A stretch of DNA of 64,000 nucleotides from Mucilaginibacter empetricola (lineage in GTDB: Bacteria; Bacteroidota; Bacteroidia; Sphingobacteriales; Sphingobacteriaceae), in the NCBI RefSeq assembly GCF_024808665.1, contig NZ_JANUBZ010000003.1, forward strand, positions 1 through 64,000, given 5' to 3'. The notes beneath the pieces are model-generated. The model was not told where the DNA came from and ran no database searches. It saw only the letters and a list, made by a program, of their open reading frames with translations. This document shows, piece by piece, positions 35,709 to 45,500 of this stretch (position 1 is its first letter; every line of letters starts with the position of its first letter). A program made the translations under genes and the position numbers.

Positions 35709-38700
35709 ATGCCGGATTTTTCACACTTACACGTACACACTCAATTTTCACTGCTCGACGGTGCTGCCGATATATCAAAACTATACAAAAAGGCAGCAGC
35801 AGATGGCATGAAGGCTTTGGCCATTACCGACCATGGTAATATGTTTGGCGTGTTTAAGTTTGTGGCCGAAGCTGGTAAACATGGCGTAAAACCGATTGTA
35901 GGCTGCGAGTTTTATGTGGTTGATGATCGCCATAAAAAACAATTTACCAAAGAGAAAAAAGATAAGCGCTATCACCAGCTCATGCTGGCTAAAAACCCCG
36001 AGGGTTATAAAAACCTGGTGAAGTTATGCTCTGCCGGATACATGGAAGGCCTTTACAGTAAATGGCCGCGTATTGATAAGGAGCTGATATTAAAATACCA
36101 TAAAGGCCTTATTGCTACCACCTGTTGTTTGGGTGCATCAGTGCCGCAAGCTATTTTAAGGGGAACCGAAGAAGAGGCTGAAATTGAGTTTAAATGGTGG
36201 TTGGACCTGTTTGGCGAAGATTATTATATCGAGCTACAGCGCCATAACCTACCTGAGCAAAATACCGTTAATGCGGTCCTGCTTAAATTTGCTAAAAAAT
36301 ATAATGTAAAGGTTATCTGCTCAAACGATTCGCACTATGTGGATCAGCAGGACTCTAACGCCCACGATATTTTGCTTTGCGTAAACACTGGTGATATGCA
36401 AAGCACCCCAATTGCTACCGATGAAGAAGGTGGTAAAGGCTATCGATTTGGTTTTCCTAATGATCAGTTTTATTTTAAAACGCAGGCCGAAATGGACAAG
36501 CTGTTTCATGATCTGCCCGAATCATTAGATAACACCAACGAGATTGTAGACAAGGTGGAAGTATTGAAGCTGAAGCGCGATATCTTGCTGCCAAACTTTG
36601 TTATTCCAGATGAATTTAAGATCCACAGCACCCCCGATGCTGATACACTCAATCAGTGGGAATATTTAAAACACTTAACCTTTACCGGTGCAAAAGAGCG
36701 ATATATTGATATTTCGCCCGAAGTGGAAGAACGCATTAATTTTGAGCTCTTCACTATCCGTACCATGGGTTTTGCGGGTTACTTTTTAATTGTGGCCGAT
36801 TTTATAAAGCACGGGCGTGATATAGGTGTGTTTATTGGTCCTGGTCGTGGTTCTGCTGCCGGATCAGTAGTAGCGTATTGTACCGGGATCACCAATATCG
36901 ACCCAATGAAGTACAACCTGCTGTTCGAAAGGTTTTTGAACCCGGATCGTAAGTCGATGCCAGATATTGATACAGATTTTGACGATGCGGGTCGACAAAA
37001 AGTGATTGATTATGTGGTTGAAAAATACGGCAAGAACCAGGTAGCACAGATTATTACCTATGGTTCAATGGCTGCCCGCACCAGTATTCAGGATGTTGGC
37101 CGTGTACTGGATATGCCACTGTCTGACGTAAATGCCATTAAAAAACTCGTTCCTGATACACTTGGCATCACCCTAAAAGATGCTATTGAACAAGTTCCGG
37201 AGCTAAAAGAAATATTAAAAGGGAACGACCTGAAGGGCCAGGTATTGCGTGAAGCCGAGAAGCTGGAAGGCTCGGTACGTAACACTGGTGTACACGCAGC
37301 AGGTATTATTATTGCCCCTTACGATTTAACGGATATTGTACCCGTTGCCGTAGCCAAGGACTCTGACCTGCTGGTTACCCAATATGATGGCCGTGTAATT
37401 GAAGATGCAGGTGTAATTAAGATGGACTTTTTGGGACTAAAAACCCTTACCATTTTAAAGGACGCCTTGCGTTTGATTAAACAAAACCATGGTGTATCTA
37501 TCGATATAGATTATATTCCGCTGGATGACCTGAAAACGTTTGAGCTTTACCAGCGCGGCGATACCAACGGAACGTTTCAGTTTGAAAGTGATGGTATGCA
37601 AATGTACCTGCGCGATTTAAAGCCCGATAAGTTTGAGGATTTAATTGCCATGAATGCCCTGTACCGCCCGGGACCGATAGAGTACATACCCAACTTTATT
37701 AGCCGTAAACATGGCCGCGAACCGATCACTTTTGATTTGGCCGATATGGAAGAATACCTGGGCGAAACCTATGGTATCACCGTGTACCAGGAACAGGTGA
37801 TGCTTTTATCGCAAAAGCTGGCAGGCTTTAGTAAAGGTGATGCCGACGTATTGCGTAAAGCAATGGGTAAAAAGCAAATTGAGGTACTAAACAAAATGGA
37901 ATCGCAGTTTATGGATGGTGCCGCTGCTAAAGGTCACCCTAAAGATAAACTGACCAAAATATGGACCGATTGGAAGGCTTTTGCCCAGTACGCGTTCAAT
38001 AAGTCGCACTCTACCTGTTATGCTTTTGTGGCTTACCAAACGGCCTACCTGAAGGCACATTACCCATCCGAATACATGGCAGCGGTTTTAAACAACCAGA
38101 ACAACATGGAGAAGATCACCTTCTTTATGGAAGAATGCCGCCGTATGGGTGTGGAGGTTTTAGGGCCCGATATTAATGAAAGCGATATGTCTTTCGCGGT
38201 AAACAAAAAGGGGCAGGTGCGTTTTGGGCTAACCGGTGTTAAGGGTGTGGGCGATAAAGCTGTCGAAAGCATTATTGAGGAGCGCAATGAACGCGGTCCG
38301 TATAAATCTGTTTATGATTTTGCTCAGCGCAGCAATACCCGCAGCGTTAACCGTAAAGCGTACGAGAATTTGGTTTATGGAGGCGGCTTTGATGAGTTTG
38401 GTATTAACCGTGCCCAATTTTTTGCCAAAACAGAAAATGGTGTATTAACGGGTATAGAACGCCTGATTAAATATGCCAACGACTATCAGAATGTACAAAG
38501 CAGCTCCCAATCATCATTATTTGGTGGGGGAGTAGCATCGTATGTGCCAGAACCTGCTATGCCCGAGTCGGAAGAATGGGCACTGATAGAAAAGCTGAAA
38601 TACGAAAAAGAAGTAATCGGCATCTACCTAACCGGTCACCCGTTGGACAATTACCGCGTTGAACTGGAAAGATACTGCAATACCAATATCAGCGATCTCA

Positions 38701-39293
38701 AGATGATGCAGAAGGCCCGATCGGGCGAGGGTGGTGAGGAGATTATGACAGCCTTTGCCAACCTGCGCAAGCGTGGAGAGATTTGCATAGGTGGCCTGGT
38801 ATCAACCGTTCAGCATAAAATGACTAAAACAGGTAAACCTTTCGGCACTTTTGTTTTGGAGGATTACAATGAATCGTACGAGTTTGCTTTATTTGGCGAT
38901 GATTATGTAAAGTTCCGCAACCTGCTGGTAAGTGGTTATTTTTTGCACCTGAAAGGTATTATTGAAGAAAAATTCAGGCAGAAGGATAACTGGGATATGA
39001 AGATATTAACCATGAGCCTGCTATCAGAAATGCGTGACAGGCTGACAAAATCGCTTACTGTTTGCCTGGATTTAAATAATCTGAACAGCCAGCTGGTAGA
39101 AAATATACAGGGAATCATCGACATAAACAACCAAAAATACCCGGTAAAAAACTGTACCCTCCGTTTTTTAATTAAGGATAGAGACGATAACCTGCTGGTT
39201 GAACTCCCCTCAAAAAACATCAAAGTAAACCCCAGCGACGATTTAATGGCCGAGATTTACAGCCTTACCAACGTACAACCGGTGTTGAATTAA
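35709..39293 (+). CDS. dnaE: DNA polymerase III subunit alpha
   Basis: A 1194-residue C-family replicative polymerase. An N-terminal PHP domain begins HLHVHTQFSLLDG. The palm carries PDIDTDFDD (catalytic aspartates near 420) and the conserved YAFNKSHSTCYAFVAYQTAYLKAHYP near 760-785. A helix-hairpin-helix (~850-900) and an OB domain (~1000-1080, IGGLVSTVQHKMTKTGKPFGTF) follow. The ATG at 35709 (MPDFSHLHVHTQ) is chosen over the TTG at 35676. It is a DnaE1-type chain without an exonuclease domain. The flanking DNA on both sides is repeat-rich. Confidence 0.96.
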   Translation: MPDFSHLHVHTQFSLLDGAADISKLYKKAAADGMKALAITDHGNMFGVFKFVAEAGKHGVKPIVGCEFYVVDDRHKKQFTKEKKDKRYHQLMLAKNPEGYKNLVKLCSAGYMEGLYSKWPRIDKELILKYHKGLIATTCCLGASVPQAILRGTEEEAEIEFKWWLDLFGEDYYIELQRHNLPEQNTVNAVLLKFAKKYNVKVICSNDSHYVDQQDSNAHDILLCVNTGDMQSTPIATDEEGGKGYRFGFPNDQFYFKTQAEMDKLFHDLPESLDNTNEIVDKVEVLKLKRDILLPNFVIPDEFKIHSTPDADTLNQWEYLKHLTFTGAKERYIDISPEVEERINFELFTIRTMGFAGYFLIVADFIKHGRDIGVFIGPGRGSAAGSVVAYCTGITNIDPMKYNLLFERFLNPDRKSMPDIDTDFDDAGRQKVIDYVVEKYGKNQVAQIITYGSMAARTSIQDVGRVLDMPLSDVNAIKKLVPDTLGITLKDAIEQVPELKEILKGNDLKGQVLREAEKLEGSVRNTGVHAAGIIIAPYDLTDIVPVAVAKDSDLLVTQYDGRVIEDAGVIKMDFLGLKTLTILKDALRLIKQNHGVSIDIDYIPLDDLKTFELYQRGDTNGTFQFESDGMQMYLRDLKPDKFEDLIAMNALYRPGPIEYIPNFISRKHGREPITFDLADMEEYLGETYGITVYQEQVMLLSQKLAGFSKGDADVLRKAMGKKQIEVLNKMESQFMDGAAAKGHPKDKLTKIWTDWKAFAQYAFNKSHSTCYAFVAYQTAYLKAHYPSEYMAAVLNNQNNMEKITFFMEECRRMGVEVLGPDINESDMSFAVNKKGQVRFGLTGVKGVGDKAVESIIEERNERGPYKSVYDFAQRSNTRSVNRKAYENLVYGGGFDEFGINRAQFFAKTENGVLTGIERLIKYANDYQNVQSSSQSSLFGGGVASYVPEPAMPESEEWALIEKLKYEKEVIGIYLTGHPLDNYRVELERYCNTNISDLKMMQKARSGEGGEEIMTAFANLRKRGEICIGGLVSTVQHKMTKTGKPFGTFVLEDYNESYEFALFGDDYVKFRNLLVSGYFLHLKGIIEEKFRQKDNWDMKILTMSLLSEMRDRLTKSLTVCLDLNNLNSQLVENIQGIIDINNQKYPVKNCTLRFLIKDRDDNLLVELPSKNIKVNPSDDLMAEIYSLTNVQPVLN

Positions 39294-39314
39294 TAGGGTG
39301 TAGGCGACTTTAGC

Positions 39315-39447
39315 TCAACGTCATGGCGAGGAACGAAGCCATCTATAGGCTGTGCAAGTCGGCAGAGATTGATTTCGTTAAATAACGTAATGCTGCGCTG
39401 TTGACTGTCCTTTGTAGAGATGGCTTAGTTCCTCGCTATGACGTTTT
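39315..39447. repeat. ~130-bp palindromic element (GTCATNGCGAGGAACGAAGC family), copy 1
   Basis: It starts CGTCATGGCGAGGAACGAAG and ends GTTCCTCGCTATGACG, complementary ends around a core containing TTTCGTTAAATAA. It separates dnaE from the convergent membrane gene. Other copies: 39962, 42236, 44042, 45321 and a divergent one at 51752. Confidence 0.75.
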
Positions 39448-39452
39448 TGTAG

Positions 39453-39842
39453 TTAATCCGCCTCTATCTCCGCCTCTTCCAATTCTTCCACAGGTATCTG
39501 ATAAGGCACAAAAAGCAATATCACCGCTATCGCTTGTACAACCAGCTGCAAAAGCGACCAATAAAATGCGTTAGTCAACTTTGATTTTAATAAAACCGGC
39601 AATGCAATAGCCGTTGCCACAATGCTGAGCAGCAACATAGCCAGCATCATCCATCTTATCCAGGTATTCCCTGCCCTTACAAAATAAGCTGCGCCCATAA
39701 GTAAAACAATTGAAAGGATGGTAAGCTCCTTATCAAATGACCCCTGGTTGCTAAATATAAAAAAGCCAATAACAGTTAACAGGGCCGATAGCCTGAGCAG
39801 GTTGGATGATTTATTAGCGTTGGGATGTAATTGATTTGCCAT
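39453..39842 (-). CDS. Hypothetical four-helix membrane protein, 129 aa
   Basis: Four hydrophobic helices (~16-33, 39-55, 62-82, 92-113) with short polar loops and an acidic tail (PVEELEEAEIEAD). No family recognised. The gene is flanked on both sides by palindromic repeats. Confidence 0.65.
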   Translation of the reverse strand: MANQLHPNANKSSNLLRLSALLTVIGFFIFSNQGSFDKELTILSIVLLMGAAYFVRAGNTWIRWMMLAMLLLSIVATAIALPVLLKSKLTNAFYWSLLQLVVQAIAVILLFVPYQIPVEELEEAEIEAD

Positions 39843-40176
39843 TTGATGCTATAAGTATTTTGGGGCGAAATTAATTATAATAACCATAACTGAAAGTGTT
39901 TTGTCCGTCCGTTTGGAAGTATCGACACCTGAGAACGGACGGACAAGATTATTTTAACAAAGCGTCATTGCGAAGAATGAAGCAATCTATAAACTATGCA
40001 AATCAATGGAGACGGATTTCGTTAAATAAATAATACCGTGCTGTTGACCGTCCTTCGTAGAGATTGCTCCATTCTTCGCAATCACGCTTTGATAGATAGT
40101 AGTCTTCAAACCCCGCGCCCATGTTGGTGTTGTCACCAACATGTACCCCAAAGCTTTTAGGGAACAAAAAACCCAC
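39843..40176. repeat. Repeat-filled gap: GTCCGTCCG hairpin plus ~130-bp palindrome
   Basis: 39901-39946 is a GTCCGTCCG-family hairpin (TTGTCCGTCCG with CGGACGGACAA). 39962-40092 is copy 2 of the GTCATTGCGAAGAATGAAGC palindrome, sharing the TTTCGTTAAATAAATAAT core. The last 80 bp before the next gene's stop show nothing. Confidence 0.7.
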
Positions 40177-40965
40177 TCAATTTAACCTAACGCGGGCAGT
40201 ATCCTTATTAGCAGCATCATGAAAAGGGTTGGATGCATTAAAACCCGCTTGCTTAAATTTTTCAAAACACTTTCTAATATACACCTCCATATCGTAATCG
40301 GTATATTTTTGCGCCAGTTGATAAGTAGGGCGGTATTGAACTAAAAAGGTTGATAAAGTATCGCCCTTTAATCCGGTTATTTGGCCAACATTGCCACGGT
40401 TAAATTTATGGTCAACATAGGCCTCATGCTCGTCGCTCAGCAGGGTTTTGTTGAATTTATATTGAGGCGTACTCTTTTTGGTTAACACATCAATAACCGT
40501 TAGCAGGTTGATGGACAGCAATTCGCCAGGTTGCTTGGCATCGGTCGAAAATACATCGGTAAATTTGGGTGCCCTGTAGTTAAACTGTTTGGCATAATCC
40601 TGCCGGTTATTGATGCTGTCCTGCTTAAAGTTTCGGGTTCCGTGTATGGTAACCGCATCTAAACTGATTGCCGCAGATTCCATCTCGATATGTAAAACAG
40701 CGGTACTTTTACTACGTACTGTAACAGGTTTATAGGCAAAATGCGTAATCCGGAGGCTGTCGGCAGTATTATCAGCAGGTATTTCGAACATACCTAAAGG
40801 GTTGGTATAGGTTTTTGCCTTGCCCAGGGTAACCAATGCATTGTTGATGGGTTGCTTGCTGGCTTTATCAACCACAATGCCGGTTATGGTTTGCGCATAA
40901 CTATTTAAACAAAAGCAAAGCAGCAACACATGGAAGCTTATCCGTTTTACTATCAGCATAACCAA
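40177..40965 (-). CDS. Exported CarboxypepD_reg-like domain protein
   Basis: A 262-residue protein with a signal peptide (~9-24, VLLLCFCLNSYAQ) and a carboxypeptidase regulatory-like beta-sandwich (~25-105) showing the usual ITGIVVDKASKQPINNALVTLGKAKTYTNPLGMFEI. This domain is common at the N-terminus of TonB-dependent receptors, but no plug or barrel follows. The remaining ~150 residues are polar, with no known family. Probably an envelope protein of unknown role. Confidence 0.82.
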   Translation of the reverse strand: MVMLIVKRISFHVLLLCFCLNSYAQTITGIVVDKASKQPINNALVTLGKAKTYTNPLGMFEIPADNTADSLRITHFAYKPVTVRSKSTAVLHIEMESAAISLDAVTIHGTRNFKQDSINNRQDYAKQFNYRAPKFTDVFSTDAKQPGELLSINLLTVIDVLTKKSTPQYKFNKTLLSDEHEAYVDHKFNRGNVGQITGLKGDTLSTFLVQYRPTYQLAQKYTDYDMEVYIRKCFEKFKQAGFNASNPFHDAANKDTARVRLN

Positions 40966-41023
40966 AAATAGTAAACTGATAATGAGCAGTAAAAAGGTTT
41001 AACATCATTTAACAGATGATAGG

Positions 41024-41073
41024 TTTTGTCCGTCCGTTTGGAAGTATCGATACTCCGGGACGGACGGACAAAA
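41024..41073. repeat. GTCCGTCCG hairpin, perfect 13-bp stem
   Basis: TTTTGTCCGTCCG (41024-41036) pairs with CGGACGGACAAAA (41061-41073). The loop includes AAGTATCGATACT, itself partly palindromic. The T run is 5' and the A run 3', the opposite of a terminator. Confidence 0.75.
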
Positions 41074-41106
41074 ATGAAATACGCCAATTTCCATACATGG
41101 AATAAA

Positions 41107-41156
41107 TTTTATATTTTGAATTTTATTTTATATTTTGAAATAATGGATTAAATTTG
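41107..41156 (+). promoter_or_regulatory. higBA2 promoter region with direct repeats
   Basis: TTTTATATTTTGAA occurs twice exactly (41107-41120 and 41126-41139), offset 19 bp, about two helical turns, as expected of an antitoxin-bound operator. A consensus -7 box TAAATTTG lies at 41149-41156, 4 nt before the GTG start. No TTTG stands at the ideal -33 spacing. Confidence 0.55.
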
Positions 41157-41160
41157 ACTA

Positions 41161-41454
41161 GTGGTAATCCTTATCAAAAAAACATTATTGGCGTTTGCCG
41201 AAAAGCATCCTACGTCTGCCGTATCATTAAATACCTGGTATGGTATAGCAAAAGCAGCAGACTGGAACCAGTTGGCAGATATAAAGAAAGTATTTAACAA
41301 TGTAGATTATGTAGGGAATGACAGATATGTGTTTAATATTAAAGGAAATGATTTTAGACTGGTAGCCATGATATTTTTTGATAAACGTACTTTATTTATA
41401 CGTTTTATTGGCACCCATAGTGAGTATGATAAAATTGATTGTTCAACTATTTAG
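41161..41454 (+). CDS. higB: HigB_toxin-family mRNA interferase
   Basis: A 97-residue toxin of the HigB_toxin (PF09907-type) family, different from the RelE-like HigB at 33795. Diagnostic segments are LLAFAEKHPTSAVSLNTWYGIAKAADWNQLADIKKVFNNVDYVGNDRYVFNIKGNDFRLVAMI and the end FIRFIGTHSEYDKID. It begins with GTG, preceded at 4 nt by a TAAATTTG box. The antitoxin gene follows after 5 bp. Confidence 0.9.
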   Translation: MVILIKKTLLAFAEKHPTSAVSLNTWYGIAKAADWNQLADIKKVFNNVDYVGNDRYVFNIKGNDFRLVAMIFFDKRTLFIRFIGTHSEYDKIDCSTI

Positions 41455-41459
41455 ATAAG

Positions 41460-41849
41460 ATGATGATTGACAAGATAAGAAACGAAGAGCAATATAACCA
41501 GGTAATGGTTTTGATAGAGAAGTTTATTGCAAAGGCAACAGAAGGTGGTAGTTTTAGTATGCTATCAGTATCAGAAGCTGAAGAATTAGCCCATTTGAGT
41601 GTATTGGCGGAGCAATATGAAGATACTGTTTTAAAGGTGATGCCTTTGCCTGTTACCATCAGTACAGTTGTACAGCATAAAATAAAAGAGATGAATCTGA
41701 CACAAGCCAAACTTGCTGAAATGCTGGGTTTGGGTACATCCAAACTATCGCAAATATTAAATGGCAAACGCGAACCTGATGTGATGTTTCTGAAAGCGGT
41801 TCATAACAAATTGGGTATCAGCGGAGATTTTTTGCTGGAGAATGTTTGA
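41460..41849 (+). CDS. higA: HigA-like antitoxin (XRE HTH)
   Basis: A 129-residue antitoxin. The N-terminal half is helical and acidic, typical of the partner of HigB_toxin-family toxins (…LIEKFIAKATEGG…SEAEELAHLSVLAEQYED…). An XRE helix-turn-helix (MNLTQAKLAEMLGLGTSKLSQILNGKREPDVMFLKAVHNKLGI) forms the C-terminus. ATG 41460 or 41463 is preferred over the TTG at 41439, which would overlap the toxin. Confidence 0.9.
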   Translation: MMIDKIRNEEQYNQVMVLIEKFIAKATEGGSFSMLSVSEAEELAHLSVLAEQYEDTVLKVMPLPVTISTVVQHKIKEMNLTQAKLAEMLGLGTSKLSQILNGKREPDVMFLKAVHNKLGISGDFLLENV

Positions 41850-42545
41850 GAAAATTTAACAGATTAAATTCTTCAATGATGCTTTGAGAGATAGCAATAT
41901 TTGAAAGCTGATAATTTATCTAATCAGGTTGTGTTTTGATAATCATCAAATTTATAATGCTAATTATAAAAATACCCTTCCCTTACCCACTTACTTATAA
42001 GTGTAAAGGACGGCTGTTGTTATTGGGTGCCGATCCACCAATTGGCGGACGGCATGACGAAAATGGGGATATATTTAGCGGCTTGCTATACTAACAAAGT
42101 TAGCAAAAAGAATATTTATTTGCAATAAGAAAGGCGTAAATATTTTTATGCTGATAGATATGCCATTAACTAACAAAATCTTGTCCGTCCGTTTACAAGT
42201 GCCGGTACATCCAAACGGACGGACAAAATTAGCACCTCGTCCTTGCGAAGAATTGCCTTTCCCGAACTTGTTTCGGGAAAGCAACCTATAAGCTATGTAA
42301 ATCAATAGAGATAAATTTCGTTAAATAAATAATGCCGGGTTGTTGATTATCCTATGTAGAGATGGCTTCGTACCTCGCCATGACGCTCGGTGATTTTGTC
42401 CGTCCGTTTGCAAGTGCCGGTACCTCCAAACGGACGGAAAAAACCAACCAGTAAAGCTTTCAGCCTTCAGCTCTCTGCTTTCCGCTCCAAGTCTTTTAAA
42501 CTTCTCCTTTTGCACTTTCCTGTTAAAAACTATCTTTGCCTCATT
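41850..42545. repeat. 696-bp repeat cluster before glyS
   Basis: In order: AT-rich sequence; a GTCCGTCCG hairpin at 42181-42226 (14-bp stem arms TTGTCCGTCCGTTT); copy 3 of the ~130-bp palindrome at about 42236-42391, which carries a small extra hairpin CCCGAACTTGTTTCGGG; another GTCCGTCCG hairpin at 42394-42441; and the glyS promoter. No gene is seen. Confidence 0.65.
42509..42538 (+). promoter_or_regulatory. glyS promoter
   Basis: TTTG (42509-42512), 18 nt, TATCTTTG (42531-42538): both boxes match the consensus. The ATG is 7 nt beyond the -7 box, so the leader should be only a few nucleotides. Confidence 0.7.
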
Positions 42546-44027
42546 ATGAGCAAATCAACCGACGAACTTTTTAAAAATGTTATCTCACACGCTAAAGAAT
42601 ATGGCTTTGTTTTCCAGTCGAGCGAAATTTATGATGGTTTAAGTGCTGTTTATGATTACGGGCAATTTGGCTCGGAGTTAAAAAATAATCTCAAAACCTA
42701 CTGGTGGAAAGCCATGGTGCAAATGAATGATAACATTGTTGGTATTGATTCGGCCATATTCATGCACCCTAAAATATGGAAAGCCAGCGGCCACGTTGAT
42801 GGTTTCAGCGATCCGATGATTGATAACAAGGACAGCAAAAAACGCTACCGTGCTGATCAGTTATTAGAGGATAAGATTGCCCGTTATGATAAAGACGGCA
42901 AAACCGATAAAGCCGAAGAGTTGCAGCTGGAAATGGATACAGCCCTTAAAAATGAGGACCTTGCCCGTTTAAAAGAACTGATAGTAGAACACGAAATAGC
43001 CGACCCGGTTAGCGGTACCCGCAACTGGACCGATGTACGCCAGTTTAACCTGATGTTTAGCACCCAAATGGGAGCAGTGGCCGATGATGCCGATGTGGTT
43101 TACCTTCGCCCCGAAACAGCGCAGGGTATATTTGTAAACTATTTGAACGTACAAAAATCGGGCAGGATGAAAATTCCTTTTGGTATTGCGCAAATAGGTA
43201 AAGCGTTCCGTAATGAGGTAATTGCCCGCCAGTTTATTATCCGTATGCGCGAGTTTGAGCAAATGGAAATGCAGTTTTTTGTTCGCCCCGGCACGCAAAA
43301 AGAGTGGTTTAACAAATGGAAAGAAACCCGCTTGCAATGGCACCTGGCATTGGGTACCGATGCTGCCAAATACCGCTACCACGAACATACCAAGCTGGCC
43401 CATTATGCCGATGCTGCTTATGATATTGAATTTGATTTTCCTTTCGGCTTTAAAGAGGTTGAAGGCATCCACAGTCGTACCGATTTTGATTTAAGTCAGC
43501 ATCAGAAGTTTTCGGGCAAAAAGATGCAATACTTTGATCCGGAGATAGACCCGGCAACCGAAAAACCTTACGGTAACTATATCCCTTACGTTATTGAAAC
43601 GTCGATAGGTTTAGACAGGATGTTTTTACTAACGATGATCAACGCCTTTGAAGAAGAGGACCTGAGCACCGAAGAAAAACAGGATAGCCGTACTGTATTG
43701 AAGCTGCACCCTTGTTTAGCACCAGTAAAGGCAGCTATCTTTCCGTTAATTAAGAAAGACGGATTGCCCGAAAAAGCACGCGAGATAATGGATACGCTGA
43801 AGCTTGACTTTAACCTGCAATACGAAGAGAAAGATGCTATCGGTAAACGCTACCGTCGTCAGGATGCTATTGGTACGCCTTTCTGCATCACGGTTGATCA
43901 CCAAACGCTGGAAGACAATACCGTAACCATCCGCTACCGCGATTCGATGAAACAGGAACGTGTAAATGCCGCTGATCTCCAAAAAATAATAGGCGACCAG
44001 GTAAGCTGGAAGAATTTGTTGGGGTAA
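42546..44027 (+). CDS. glyS: Glycyl-tRNA synthetase (alpha2 type)
   Basis: A 493-residue class II synthetase of the dimeric eukaryote-like type used by Bacteroidota. Class II motifs are visible: motif 2 region FGIAQIGKAFRNEVIARQFIIRMREFEQMEMQFF and motif 3 region VIETSIGLDRMFLLTMINAF. The C-terminal anticodon-binding domain starts near LHPCLAPVKAAIFPLIKKDG. The open frame extends upstream through repeat sequence to 42390, but MSKSTDELFKNVISHAKEYGFVFQSSEIYDG is the family start. Confidence 0.95.
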   Translation: MSKSTDELFKNVISHAKEYGFVFQSSEIYDGLSAVYDYGQFGSELKNNLKTYWWKAMVQMNDNIVGIDSAIFMHPKIWKASGHVDGFSDPMIDNKDSKKRYRADQLLEDKIARYDKDGKTDKAEELQLEMDTALKNEDLARLKELIVEHEIADPVSGTRNWTDVRQFNLMFSTQMGAVADDADVVYLRPETAQGIFVNYLNVQKSGRMKIPFGIAQIGKAFRNEVIARQFIIRMREFEQMEMQFFVRPGTQKEWFNKWKETRLQWHLALGTDAAKYRYHEHTKLAHYADAAYDIEFDFPFGFKEVEGIHSRTDFDLSQHQKFSGKKMQYFDPEIDPATEKPYGNYIPYVIETSIGLDRMFLLTMINAFEEEDLSTEEKQDSRTVLKLHPCLAPVKAAIFPLIKKDGLPEKAREIMDTLKLDFNLQYEEKDAIGKRYRRQDAIGTPFCITVDHQTLEDNTVTIRYRDSMKQERVNAADLQKIIGDQVSWKNLLG

Positions 44028-44041
44028 ACACACCTTCTTTT

Positions 44042-44170
44042 TCGATCGTCCTTGGAGGAACGAAGCAATCTCTACGTTGGACAATCAACCAAACGTAAAG
44101 TATTTGCTGTGCGCTATAAACTTTCTGCTCCTTTATCTGCATAGTTTATAGATTGCTTCGCAAGGACGAG
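44042..44170. repeat. ~130-bp palindromic element, copy 4
   Basis: It starts CGTCCTTGGAGGAACGAAGC and ends GATTGCTTCGCAAGGACG. The core differs from copies 1-3 and instead matches the core of copy 5 (TGCTCCTTTATCTGCATAGT). Confidence 0.7.
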
Positions 44171-44292
44171 TTGTATTTCCATCCCCTCAAAACCACCCTT
44201 CGTCTATAAATTCAACCCCCTTATAGATCGTCCAGAAAAAACACAACATTCATTCTTAATATTGATATCAAAATCAATAAACCTCATTTAAA

Positions 44293-45303
44293 ATGAAGAA
44301 GATCATCACTTTAGCAGCAATATTTTCTACCGTATTGGTTACAGCTGCATCTGCTCAAAATAAGCCCGAATATCATATCATCAAAACCTTCCACATCAAT
44401 AGTGCCGGCGGTTATGACTATACCACTGTGGATTCGGCCTCCAACCGTTTATACCTTTCGCACGGCACACAGGTTAATGTGTTGGATAAAACTACCGGCG
44501 ATTCGATAGCCGTTATTGCTACCGATAAAGATGTACACGGTATAGCCCTGGTGCATGATTTGGGCAAGGGCTATATCACCAACGGATCGGCAAATAGTGT
44601 ATTGGTATTTGATTTAGCAACCTTTAAAGTACTGGCCCATGTACCTGCAGGTACTTTTGCAGATGGTATTTTGTATGATGACTATTCCAAAAAGATTATC
44701 AGCTGCAATGGCCGAAGCAAAAACATGACGGTTATTGACCCTGTAACAGACAAAGCCATAGCCACCATACAGCTAACCGGCTGGCCCGAAACAGCAACCA
44801 GCGATGGCAAAGGCAAAATATACGTTAACAATGCCGAAAAAAGCGAGATAGATGTAATTGATGCCACTACCTTTAAGGTGATCAACAGCTGGCCCATTGC
44901 ACCGGGCAAAAGCGCATCGGGCCTGGCTATTGACCGCAGCACCATGCGTCTGTTTGCAGGCTGCGATAACAGCTTGCTGATTGTAATGGATGCTACCAAC
45001 GGCAAAGTAGTTGCCAGCTTGCCAATTGGCGACGAGTGCGATGCGGTCGGTTTCGACAAAAAGCTTAAAACCGTGTACTCATCAAACGGCGATGGTACTT
45101 TAACCATCATAAAGGAATTACCAGACGATAAATTTACCGTTGTTCAAAACTTGAAAACCTTGAAAGGTGCCCGTACCAACGCCGTAGATCAGTTAACCCA
45201 TTTGGTTTATTTGCCAACAGCAGAATTTGTACCCAAAAAACCGGGCCAATTCAGACCGGCAGCTATACCGGGAACGTTTAAGGTGTTAGTGGTAGGGAAG
45301 TAG
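44293..45303 (+). CDS. YncE-like beta-propeller protein, exported
   Basis: A 336-residue protein with a signal peptide (cleavage after ASAQ near 21) and a seven-bladed YVTN/YncE-type propeller built from repeats such as LYLSHGTQVNVLDKTTGD, GYITNGSANSVLVFDLATFK and IYVNNAEKSEIDVIDATTFK. YncE-type propellers bind DNA or other ligands in some species; the role here is unknown. It is flanked by two copies of the same palindromic repeat. Confidence 0.88.
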   Translation: MKKIITLAAIFSTVLVTAASAQNKPEYHIIKTFHINSAGGYDYTTVDSASNRLYLSHGTQVNVLDKTTGDSIAVIATDKDVHGIALVHDLGKGYITNGSANSVLVFDLATFKVLAHVPAGTFADGILYDDYSKKIISCNGRSKNMTVIDPVTDKAIATIQLTGWPETATSDGKGKIYVNNAEKSEIDVIDATTFKVINSWPIAPGKSASGLAIDRSTMRLFAGCDNSLLIVMDATNGKVVASLPIGDECDAVGFDKKLKTVYSSNGDGTLTIIKELPDDKFTVVQNLKTLKGARTNAVDQLTHLVYLPTAEFVPKKPGQFRPAAIPGTFKVLVVGK

Positions 45304-45320
45304 TCGCAGAAATTCTTTAT

Positions 45321-45457
45321 CGCACGTCTTTGAGGAACGAAGCAATCTCTACGCTGGATGGTCAGCCAAACGTGATGCTCTTTCTGTGCCTCATTAATAA
45401 ACTTTTTGCTCCTTTATCTGCATAGTTTATAGATTGCTTCGTACCTCAAAGACGGGT
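45321..45457. repeat. ~130-bp palindromic element, copy 5
   Basis: It starts CGTCTTTGAGGAACGAAGCA and ends GATTGCTTCGTACCTCAAAG. It is closely related to copy 4 on the other side of the YncE-like gene, in the same orientation. Confidence 0.7.
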
Positions 45458-45500
45458 AGAAGAGAGTTTGTACATTTGATTTTTTTCCTAACTTAAACCC

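Noticed and set aside
39901..39946. GTCCGTCCG hairpin as an intrinsic terminator
   Set aside because: The T run precedes and the A run follows the stem, opposite to a terminator; only the 34472-34534 copy has correct flanks.
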